Source: Deltaproteobacteria bacterium
Lineage (GTDB): Bacteria; Desulfobacterota_C; Deferrisomatia; Deferrisomatales; JACRMM01
Direction of reading: 5' to 3'
Assembly (NCBI GenBank): GCA_016218905.1
Contig: JACRCS010000178.1
Location: 1-5,816, forward strand
Length of the DNA: 5,816 bases
Part shown: positions 1 to 5,816 of the stretch, piece by piece
Layout: each line of letters starts with the position of its first letter
How positions within the stretch are numbered: position 1 is the first letter of the stretch
Made by a program: the position numbers and the translations under genes
The notes under the pieces: generated by a model
The model's input: the letters and a program-made list of their open reading frames with translations, nothing else
Databases searched by the model: none
Told to the model about the DNA's origin: nothing

Positions 1-969
1 GGCGATCGAGACATCGCCGATACCCGCCTCCGGGCTCCCGGTCGAGACCCAGATCGGGAAGTCCGCGTCGGGTGTCAGCCCGAGCTCTTTCAGCCGCGCC
101 TCTGAAGCCCAGGTGAACGTCGCGGAAGAGCCCGTCGTCTTTCGGCAGACCTCGAGGAAAGTGCCCATGGCGAGCCTCTCCTTCGGACCAGTCGCGTTGA
201 AGACGCCGTTCGTCCCCGTATCGACCATCCGGATCGTCCAGTCACCCAGGTCCCTCACGTCGATGAACTGGAGAGGGTCGGAGGGCTTTCCCGGGACAAG
301 GACTTCCCCGCCCTTGCGGATCCGGACCGGCCAGTAGGTGAAGCGGTCGCTCCCGTCGCGGGTCCCCACGATGTAGCCAGGCCGGATGTTGAGCGCCTTC
401 CCACGCATCGCCTTCTCGGCCGCCTCTTCGCAGAGGAGCTTCAGCGGGCCGTAGTTTCCTTCGCCGATGTCCTTGATGGCGTCGACGTCGGTCCCCGCGG
501 CGAGGCGCATGACGGGTGCCGTCTCGTCCATTCCCGGCTTCATCGGCGTGGCGTAGACGGAGATGGAGGAGATGAAGACGTACTGCCCGACGTTGCCCGC
601 TAAGACCTCCATCGCGGAACGGACCTGCCTCGGGAAGTAGCCGGACGTGTCGATGACGGCGTCCCACGTGCGGCCGGCGAGCTTCTTCAGGTCGTCCGAG
701 ACGTTCCGGTCCCCGTGGATCTCTTCCAGCGGCCGGTCCTTGAAAAGACCCGGATTCGTCTTGCCTCGGTTGAAGAGCGTCAGCGACCAGCCCTTCGCCT
801 GAGCGGCGTCTACGAGAGCGGGCCCGAGGAAACGGGTGCCACCCAGGATGAGCAGCCTCTTCTTCACGGGAGCGGCTTCAGCGGCTCGAGCCCAGCGCGG
901 AAGGGCCAGAACGGCCCCGGAAGTGGCCGCCAGGGCCAGTAAATCCCTGCGGCTGAGACGGTCTTTCAT
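1..969 (-). CDS. Tat-exported NAD-dependent epimerase/dehydratase (SDR), 3' end missing
   Basis: Extended short-chain dehydrogenase/reductase of the NAD-dependent epimerase/dehydratase family; substrate unknown. 323 residues are visible without a stop and the gene runs off the left edge, so the last part of the C-terminal substrate domain is missing. Residues 1-29 form a twin-arginine signal: SRRDLL at 6-11, a hydrophobic stretch at 10-24 and a likely ARA cleavage site at 27-29. The mature part opens with a beta strand and the dinucleotide motif GGTRFLG (43-49), in which Arg46 replaces the middle glycine of GxxGxxG, a variant known in this family. The likely catalytic set is Ser134/Ser135 in FISSISVY with Tyr173 and Lys177 of YGPLK. 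NIRPGYIVG (194-202) and FIDVRDLGDW (235-244) are typical later family motifs. The ATG at 969 is supported by a Shine-Dalgarno five bases upstream and an in-frame TAA at 1000-1002, which limits any earlier start. It should act outside the cytoplasm. Family assignment is firm; the reaction is not inferable. Confidence 0.93.
   Translation of the reverse strand, partial: MKDRLSRRDLLALAATSGAVLALPRWARAAEAAPVKKRLLILGGTRFLGPALVDAAQAKGWSLTLFNRGKTNPGLFKDRPLEEIHGDRNVSDDLKKLAGRTWDAVIDTSGYFPRQVRSAMEVLAGNVGQYVFISSISVYATPMKPGMDETAPVMRLAAGTDVDAIKDIGEGNYGPLKLLCEEAAEKAMRGKALNIRPGYIVGTRDGSDRFTYWPVRIRKGGEVLVPGKPSDPLQFIDVRDLGDWTIRMVDTGTNGVFNATGPKERLAMGTFLEVCRKTTGSSATFTWASEARLKELGLTPDADFPIWVSTGSPEAGIGDVSIA
883..969 (-). 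other. Twin-arginine (Tat) signal peptide of the SDR gene
   Basis: The first 29 codons encode a basic n-region with the pair Arg7-Arg8 in SRRDLL, a hydrophobic core at about 10-24 (LLALAATSGAVLALP) and a polar c-region ending in Ala-Arg-Ala. The core is modest in hydrophobicity and the pair is followed by Asp-Leu-Leu, close to the S-R-R-x-F-L-K consensus. The Tat route exports folded proteins, which suits a Rossmann enzyme that must bind its nucleotide before export. A second possible cleavage is after Ala-Glu-Ala at 30-32. Confidence 0.85.
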
Positions 970-974
970 GGTCG

Positions 975-981
975 CTCCTCC
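975..981 (-). promoter_or_regulatory. Shine-Dalgarno site for the SDR gene
   Basis: On the minus strand GGAGGAG lies five bases before the ATG at 969. It matches the anti-Shine-Dalgarno core well and fixes the start codon of the exported dehydrogenase. Confidence 0.85.
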
Positions 982-1125
982 ACGGGCAGCAAAGAGAGGT
1001 TACGGCGGCGGAGCCGCGAGGTTTCATGCACGACGACCCGGTCCAGAAGGCGGACTCGTCGAACCGGCTGTGAGGCCTGGAGAAGCGAGCCGGCCGGCAA
1101 AGGAATCCCCGGATCCGGTCGAGCC

Positions 1126-1142
1126 CGGGCGTCAGGCGCCCG
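1126..1142 (-). repeat. Short GC-rich hairpin after the A2M stop
   Basis: Six perfectly paired bases (CGGGCG with CGCCCG) enclose a five-base loop, about 57 bases downstream of the A2M stop codon. No T-run follows in the direction of transcription, so it does not qualify as a standard intrinsic terminator. It could slow 3' exonuclease decay or be a chance product of high GC content. Confidence 0.3.
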
Positions 1143-1198
1143 TCGCCAGCTCCCCCACGATCCGGCAGGTCCACGACCTCGAGTCGCGCGTTCCCCTC

Positions 1199-4100
1199 TC
1201 ATTCCCCCTTCACGGTCAAGACCGCCCCGGTCGAATACGCGTTGAACTCGGGCGCGTACATCGACTGGACCGTCGCCGGGCCGACCCGGAACGTCCCGGC
1301 CATGTTCGCCCTGAGGCGATACTTGAACGCGTACTCGCCGACGGGGAGCTGCTCGAAGAAGAAGTTCGTCCCGCTGTCGCGGACCTCCTCGTACCAGGCG
1401 ATCCCGAGGTCCCACTCGTAGCGCGAGACCGTCGACTCCGGCTCGAAACCGGCGCCGCGCGGGTCGCGCAGGTGGACGTATTCGGCGGCATGCTTGGTCC
1501 GAAGGGAGACCTGCACCTCCACCTGATCGCCGGGCTTCAGCGTGGCGCCGTCGGCGAGGGGCCTCAGAACCCACTCCTTCCCGGTGTTTTCGCGGAGGAA
1601 GTAGCGCCGGGAGACGTGGAAGAAGTCGCCGCGGTCTTCCTCCGGGAGCTTCTCCGTCGAGAAGTGCCACGCCGCCGAGGCGAAGGCGAAGCCCTTGCCA
1701 CCCTTTTCCACGGCGATCGTCGAGGTCGTTGCCGGGTCGACCTGCGGCCCCGGGATGACGACCTGGTTCTTCTTCCCGGTGTACTTGTCCGGCTCGAACG
1801 TGAACGCCGTCTCGCGGCCGCCGACGATCACCTTCATCGTCTCGCGGCCGCCGAGAGCGCCTTCGGCCTTGAGGTAGTGGACGAGCGAGTAGAGGACCTC
1901 GGCCGTGGCGCGGGTCGACTTCCACTGGTTCAGCTTCTTGTTCAGGAAGAGCCACTGGACGAGTCCGTCGCGCCGCGGGTCCTTCGGTGTCAGCTCCGTG
2001 AGCGTCCGGAGCGCGAACGCGTGGGTCTCGATCGTGTCGTTGTACCAGAGCCAGGAGCGGTCCTCCGGCGCCCAGAAGGTCCCGAGCTCCTCGGTCGTCT
2101 TCGCCGAGTCCATGACGCTCGAGAAGACGAGATCGGCGTCCTTCGGCCGGCCCATCCGCTTCAGGGTCAGGGCGAGATAGCCCTTCAGGTAGGGCGAGTG
2201 CTCCTTCCAGTGCTTGAACGAGAACGCCAGGATCTCTTTCCGCTCCTGGGCCGTGAGGGCGTTCCCCATCCAGGACGGGTCGGGGTAGCACGACGCGACG
2301 TAGTTGACGAAGGTCAGGATCTCCCAGCAGCAGTCCGTCTTCATCATGTCGCGAAGGTCCTCGCGGAAGTGCTTCGCGACGTATCCCCAGCCCCGCTCCA
2401 CCATGTCGCGCGGGACCTCGACGCCGAACTCCGACGCCTTCGCCAGGCCGTGGAGGATGTAGACGGTCATGTAGGGCGAGGGCGGGCCGCCCGGCCACCA
2501 GGGGAAGCCGCCGATGGCGGTCTGCGCCTTTCGGAGCTTCGCGATTGCGGCCTCGCGCTCGGCCTTTGCCACGCGCGGATCGAGCACCTTCGCGAGACCG
2601 TGCCCCGCGTCCTGCCCTCCGCGAGCGTCGACGAGCCATGGGCTCTCCTCGAGCGTCATCTTCCGGTTCGGGTCGGCCGCGTCCCACGTCTCGAGACGCA
2701 CGTCCCTCTTCGAGAACTCCTTGGCCATCACGGCAACCGACGGGTATTTCTCGAAGATCGACGAGACGATGCCGGTGGAAACGAAGCGGTTCAGCGTCTG
2801 CTCGGTGCACTCGTACGGGTAGTTGACGAGGTACGGCAGCGCCTCGAGGATGGCGTAGAAGAGCTGCGCGTCGACGGTAACGACCATCTGCTCGTTGACG
2901 AGCGTCGGATCGCCCCCCTTCGCCAGATCCTCGAAGCGCAGCTCCTTCTTCTGTCCCTCGCGGAGCGTGACGAAGCGCGACTGCACGAGGTGCATCCGGC
3001 TCGGGAGCACCGGCAACGGGCGCAGCTCGCCGTCGGACAGGCTCCCCGAGGTCGCCGTCACCTTGAACGCGACCGTCCGGACGCCGGGAGGGGCCGTCAG
3101 GAAGAACGTCTGGTTCGTGCCGCCGCCCGCAGGGACCGTAATTGCGCGGCTCGTGTCGTTCGCCGAGAGGCCGAAGCGGGCTGAAAGATCCTCGTTCGTC
3201 TCGGGGTCGAGGATCTGGAACGCGAGGCTCCCCTTCAGCTCGCCTTCCGACGCGTTGTTGACGACGACTTTCAGCTCGGCCCGGTCCCCCTCGCGCAGGA
3301 AGCGCGGGACGTAGGGGCGGACCATCAGCTCCTTGACGCTCTTCGTCTCCTTCTTCAGCGATCCGCCGCGGAGGTCCTTCGTCACGGCGTGGAGCCAGAC
3401 GTTCCAGGAGGTGACGGAATCGGGAACCGTGAACTCGATCGACGCCGAGCCGTCGGTCCCGGTCAGGAGCTGCGGGATCCAGAACGCGGTCTCCGCGAAG
3501 TTGCTCCGGAGGGCCGGCGCCTCGGTCCCCGCGGGAGCCACGCCGCCGGAGTCCTTCTTCTGCTCGCTTCGGGCGTCGCCCTCCTCCTTTGCGGCCATCT
3601 TCCCCATCTGCCGGGCGGGAGCCGACGCGGGGGCGGGAGGAGCGGCCACGGCGTCCATCGCCATGCTCTCGGCGACGACTCCGCCGCCCACCGCGCCCCG
3701 CATCTTGAACCGGCGGCCCCGGACGCCCGGCCCACCGATGCCGTAGCGGTCCAGCTCCTTGAGCCGGTCCGGGTCGAGCGAGGGCGAGGACGGGGTCGGG
3801 TCGAACGAGCCGATCACCCATTGGGCCCAGGCCGGTCCGAGTGTGGCGCGTGTCCAGGGCGTCCCGGTTCGCGACGGGTAGAGACCGAGGACCGACGGGG
3901 GCTGGTGGGGCGCGAAGACGTCGAGGCTCCTGTCGTACATGTAGCCGAGAAGCTCCGCCGCTCCCGCCTCGACGGGCTTTCCCGAAGGCGACTTCACCGT
4001 CACCCGCCACGTCTCGCGCGTCCCGGGGCGGATGCGGTCTCGGAACGTCGCGAACTCCAGCTTCAGCGCGCGGTCGTCCCACGGGACGAAGACCGCCGCC

Positions 4101-5816
4101 GTCTGGCTCATCCACTGGTGATCCCGCAGCGCGGTGAGCGTGACCCCGAAGCCGCCGCGATCCGCCTCCGTCACCGGAATCTCGACGACCGTCTTCGCCT
4201 GCCCCGACGTCAGGACCGAGCGCGAGAGGAGCTTCCCAGCCCGGAAGCGCTCGAGAAGCATTTCCTGGCCGGGAAGGCCGGAAGCCGCGAGGAGACGCGC
4301 CGTCTCCCCCACTCGGACCGACCCCGACTCCACGACGAGCGCGAGCGGAACCGACGGAGGCTCCTTCCCCCCGGCGACGAGGAAGTCCCGGAACGTCTCG
4401 TAGGAAGCCCCGAAGTCGTCCACGGTGGTGTATCGGAGCCTGAAGGCGCCGGGCGCGAGCTTCCCGAGCTCGATCGTCGCGACGCCGTCCTCACCGTGCC
4501 CCGCTTCTCCCCGGGCCTTCTCGGTGCCGTCGCGGAAGTCGCGGAGGACCCCCTCGACGTGGAACGCCGTGTCCCAACGGGGGCGCAGCGCGTCCCCGGG
4601 GGTCATGTACGAAGCTCCTTCCGGGGCGCCCTCTTCGCCTTCCGGCGTCCCCCCGCGGCGCGGAAGGTCCGCTGGAAGAGGGGTCGTCGCCGGCGGAACG
4701 AGAGCGACCAGCCGCCAGAGTCCCTTCCCGGAGCGCGGGGCGCCGTCGAGGCTCGTCCGCGTGATCGTCACGGAGGCCGGTTCGTCCTCGCGCAGGAAGC
4801 CCGTGGCGAATCCGACACTCGCTTCGACGGAGACGAAACCCAGCCGCACGGATCGGGTCGCGCTCCGCGTCTCGCCCCCTTCGTCGACGACGTCGGCGCT
4901 CACGATGTAGCGCCAGGTCACGTCGCGCCCCTGGCCGGCGGTTTCGTCCGCCTCGGGGGTGAAAGCGACCGTGAACGTCCCGTCGGCGCCGAGGGTCGTC
5001 GCGCCCGACGCCATCGTCTGAGCCTTCGCGGGCGCCCCCCATCCCCAGAAAGACCACCACCAGGGATGGACCGTTTCGCGCGTGACGCGCCACGTCACGC
5101 CGCCGCTCGCCACCGGCAGTCCGAAGTAGTACTTCGCCTCTCCCTTCAGGACGGCCTTACGGTTGAGCCGCATCGGCTCCTTCGGCTCCTGGAAGGCCAC
5201 CTCGAACGTCGGCCGCTTGTACTCCTCGACCTTCACGAACGCGCTTCCGGAAAGCGAGCTCTCGAGCCGCCATCCGCCGAGGAGCCGCCCCGTCGGCACC
5301 ACGATCTCTCCCGCCGCCGTCCCGAAGTCGTTCGTCGTGACGGTCCGCGTCTCGACCTTCTCGCCGTTCGGGTCGACGAGCCAGACCGTGACGGGTACCT
5401 GCGCCGAAGCCTTGAATCGAGCGTGTTCCTGAGAGCCGTCGTAGGCGAGGACCTTCCAGAAGAGCTTCTGACCGGGACGGTAGATGCTTCGATCGGTGTA
5501 GAGGAGGGAGGCTGTCCGCTGCCCGGGAGCCCCCTGCCGGTAGAACCCCAGCTGCTGGCCGTCGAAGGTGACGTGGGCCCCCTTCTTCGCGAGCAGGTGA
5601 AAGCTCCCGCCCCCCTCGCGTGCCGCGAACGAGACCGCTCCGTCCCCGTCCGTCGTCTTCACCTCGTCCCGACGGTGTCCCTCGCGCCAGTCGAAGCGCC
5701 AGAGCGCGACCTCGGCGCCAGCGACGGGCTTCCCGGAGGCGCCCGAGAGGACGCGGGCCGAGACGGCCCCCGTGTCCGGCTCAGCCCTCACGACGAGGAC
5801 GAGGTCGGAGAGAAAC
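1199..5816 (-). CDS. Bacterial alpha-2-macroglobulin family protein with thioester, 5' end missing
   Basis: Large protease-trapping protein of the bacterial A2M family (relatives include Escherichia coli YfhM), expected in the periplasm. The frame is open through the right edge and reads FLSDLVLVVRAEPD, so the GTG at 5791 is internal and the true start, with any signal peptide or lipobox, is outside. 1538 residues are visible. In order: a macroglobulin (MG) domain at about 1-107 with GKPVAGAEV; an MG2-type domain opening with DRSIYRPGQ (108-116) and ending near VEEYKRPTFEV (196-206); further MG domains carrying a tryptophan cluster HPWWWSFWGWG (250-260); the bait-region domain with MYDRSLD (626-632); a low-complexity bait-like linker (about 692-769); the A2M core opening with RSNFAETAFW (770-779) and VPDSVTSWNVW; the thioester domain with CTEQ (1003-1006) and GGFPWWPGG (1102-1110); and a C-terminal MG domain with YVHLRDPRGAGFEPE (1446-1460). 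It ends naturally at LTVKGE. All four visible cysteines are in the thioester domain. No pbpC partner is seen downstream. Family call is firm; the target protease is unknown. Confidence 0.96.
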   Translation of the reverse strand, partial: FLSDLVLVVRAEPDTGAVSARVLSGASGKPVAGAEVALWRFDWREGHRRDEVKTTDGDGAVSFAAREGGGSFHLLAKKGAHVTFDGQQLGFYRQGAPGQRTASLLYTDRSIYRPGQKLFWKVLAYDGSQEHARFKASAQVPVTVWLVDPNGEKVETRTVTTNDFGTAAGEIVVPTGRLLGGWRLESSLSGSAFVKVEEYKRPTFEVAFQEPKEPMRLNRKAVLKGEAKYYFGLPVASGGVTWRVTRETVHPWWWSFWGWGAPAKAQTMASGATTLGADGTFTVAFTPEADETAGQGRDVTWRYIVSADVVDEGGETRSATRSVRLGFVSVEASVGFATGFLREDEPASVTITRTSLDGAPRSGKGLWRLVALVPPATTPLPADLPRRGGTPEGEEGAPEGASYMTPGDALRPRWDTAFHVEGVLRDFRDGTEKARGEAGHGEDGVATIELGKLAPGAFRLRYTTVDDFGASYETFRDFLVAGGKEPPSVPLALVVESGSVRVGETARLLAASGLPGQEMLLERFRAGKLLSRSVLTSGQAKTVVEIPVTEADRGGFGVTLTALRDHQWMSQTAAVFVPWDDRALKLEFATFRDRIRPGTRETWRVTVKSPSGKPVEAGAAELLGYMYDRSLDVFAPHQPPSVLGLYPSRTGTPWTRATLGPAWAQWVIGSFDPTPSSPSLDPDRLKELDRYGIGGPGVRGRRFKMRGAVGGGVVAESMAMDAVAAPPAPASAPARQMGKMAAKEEGDARSEQKKDSGGVAPAGTEAPALRSNFAETAFWIPQLLTGTDGSASIEFTVPDSVTSWNVWLHAVTKDLRGGSLKKETKSVKELMVRPYVPRFLREGDRAELKVVVNNASEGELKGSLAFQILDPETNEDLSARFGLSANDTSRAITVPAGGGTNQTFFLTAPPGVRTVAFKVTATSGSLSDGELRPLPVLPSRMHLVQSRFVTLREGQKKELRFEDLAKGGDPTLVNEQMVVTVDAQLFYAILEALPYLVNYPYECTEQTLNRFVSTGIVSSIFEKYPSVAVMAKEFSKRDVRLETWDAADPNRKMTLEESPWLVDARGGQDAGHGLAKVLDPRVAKAEREAAIAKLRKAQTAIGGFPWWPGGPPSPYMTVYILHGLAKASEFGVEVPRDMVERGWGYVAKHFREDLRDMMKTDCCWEILTFVNYVASCYPDPSWMGNALTAQERKEILAFSFKHWKEHSPYLKGYLALTLKRMGRPKDADLVFSSVMDSAKTTEELGTFWAPEDRSWLWYNDTIETHAFALRTLTELTPKDPRRDGLVQWLFLNKKLNQWKSTRATAEVLYSLVHYLKAEGALGGRETMKVIVGGRETAFTFEPDKYTGKKNQVVIPGPQVDPATTSTIAVEKGGKGFAFASAAWHFSTEKLPEEDRGDFFHVSRRYFLRENTGKEWVLRPLADGATLKPGDQVEVQVSLRTKHAAEYVHLRDPRGAGFEPESTVSRYEWDLGIAWYEEVRDSGTNFFFEQLPVGEYAFKYRLRANMAGTFRVGPATVQSMYAPEFNAYSTGAVLTVKGE
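2798..2821 (-). other. Thioester motif YPYECTEQ of the A2M protein
   Basis: Residues 999-1006 of the visible protein read YPYECTEQ. Cys1003 and Gln1006 are the pair that forms the internal thioester in the CxEQ motif of A2M and complement proteins. After bait cleavage it becomes reactive and binds the protease covalently. Tyr999, four residues before the cysteine, matches the position of the tyrosine reported to shield the thioester in the Salmonella A2M structure. The site therefore looks intact, unlike the thioester-less bacterial paralogues of the YfaS type. Confidence 0.92.
3509..3742 (-). other. Probable bait region of the A2M protein
   Basis: About 78 residues (692-769 of the visible part) are rich in Gly, Ala, Pro, Met and charged residues and have no regular beta pattern. 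They sit between the YDRSLD-containing bait-region domain and the conserved RSNFAETAFW, where A2M proteins carry their bait. The stretch holds a basic cluster (VRGRRFKMRG), isolated Arg/Lys sites, a KK pair, and many Ala, Val and Met residues, so both trypsin-like and elastase-like enzymes could cut it. The boundaries are approximate and the function is inferred from position and composition. Confidence 0.7.

Larger units (their letters stand above)
970..1198 (-). other. Intergenic gap between the A2M and SDR genes
   Basis: These 229 bases separate two genes on the same strand. I see no convincing -35/-10 pair on the minus strand and no hairpin followed by a T-run, so neither a dedicated promoter nor an intrinsic terminator can be called. 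Read-through from the A2M gene into the SDR gene is possible. The region holds GC-rich inverted repeats: CGGGCG/CGCCCG at 1126-1142, GCGGC/GCCGC at 1005-1017, and the 10-base palindromes at 1109-1118 and 1089-1098. One minus-strand frame is open across the whole gap and is discussed in the findings. Codon use in that frame is poor, so I leave the gap as non-coding. Confidence 0.6.

Noticed and set aside
242..667. A 141-codon minus-strand frame inside the SDR gene
   Set aside because: It is out of phase with the SDR reading frame, which carries the Rossmann and YxxxK motifs here, and its product is a low-complexity Arg/Gly-rich shadow.
1005..1017. GCGGC/GCCGC hairpin as a terminator or attenuator before the SDR gene
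   Set aside because: The stem is five base pairs with a three-base loop, and what follows is a mixed pyrimidine stretch, not a T-run. It is best explained by local GC content.
1089..1118. Two 10-base palindromes (GCCGGCCGGC and CCGGATCCGG) as possible operator sites
   Set aside because: They are unrelated to each other, have no spacing typical of operators and no promoter nearby. Such palindromes arise easily in GC-rich sequence.
836..3184. A 782-codon open frame on the plus strand, antisense to the A2M gene and the start of the SDR gene
   Set aside because: It is rich in Arg, Val, Leu and Ala with no recognisable motifs, and lies opposite a well-supported protein. Long antisense frames are expected where third positions are almost always G or C.
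1203..4115. The upstream body of a 1049-codon open frame on the minus strand, in a different phase from the A2M gene
   Set aside because: The product is a monotonous Arg/Gly/Pro/Asp-rich sequence overlapping clearly conserved A2M domains, so it is a shadow of GC-rich codon use. Its last 78 codons, across the gap, are treated separately as a finding.
5789..5791. GTG as the start codon of the A2M gene
   Set aside because: The frame continues upstream to the window edge as FLSDLVLVV, which matches the usual start of this macroglobulin domain, and there is no signal peptide after the GTG. The gene simply begins outside the window.

Overview
The window comes from a GC-rich bacterial chromosome, roughly two-thirds G+C by eye, with strong G/C bias at third codon positions in both real genes. 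Both genes lie on the minus strand, and both are cut by a window edge. An exported oxidoreductase with a twin-arginine leader, beside a very large bacterial alpha-2-macroglobulin (A2M), fits a Gram-negative, diderm lineage. Acidobacteriota or a similar high-GC environmental phylum is my guess, but no marker gene is present to settle it.

Reading in the direction of transcription (right to left), the first gene fills about 80% of the window. It is a bacterial A2M-family protein whose N-terminus, including any signal peptide or lipobox, lies beyond position 5816. 1538 residues are visible: several macroglobulin-type beta-sandwich domains, a low-complexity stretch with basic sites that looks like the protease bait region, the conserved A2M core segment, a thioester domain with an intact CTEQ motif inside YPYECTEQ, and the C-terminal macroglobulin domain with a natural stop. 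Such proteins are thought to trap proteases covalently in the periplasm.

A gap of 229 bases follows. It has no convincing promoter or intrinsic terminator. It holds a short GC-rich hairpin, and just before the next gene a good Shine-Dalgarno sequence. One frame across the gap is open and touches both genes through ATGA overlaps, but its codon use argues against it being a gene.

The second gene encodes an NAD(P)-dependent epimerase/dehydratase-like short-chain dehydrogenase (extended SDR fold) with a twin-arginine signal peptide. It has a GGTRFLG nucleotide-binding motif and a YxxxK catalytic pair. Its C-terminus runs off the left edge after 323 residues. The two genes may be co-transcribed because they share a strand and no terminator is visible, but nothing in the sequence shows a shared pathway. 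I saw no RNA genes, mobile elements, CRISPR arrays or long repeats.
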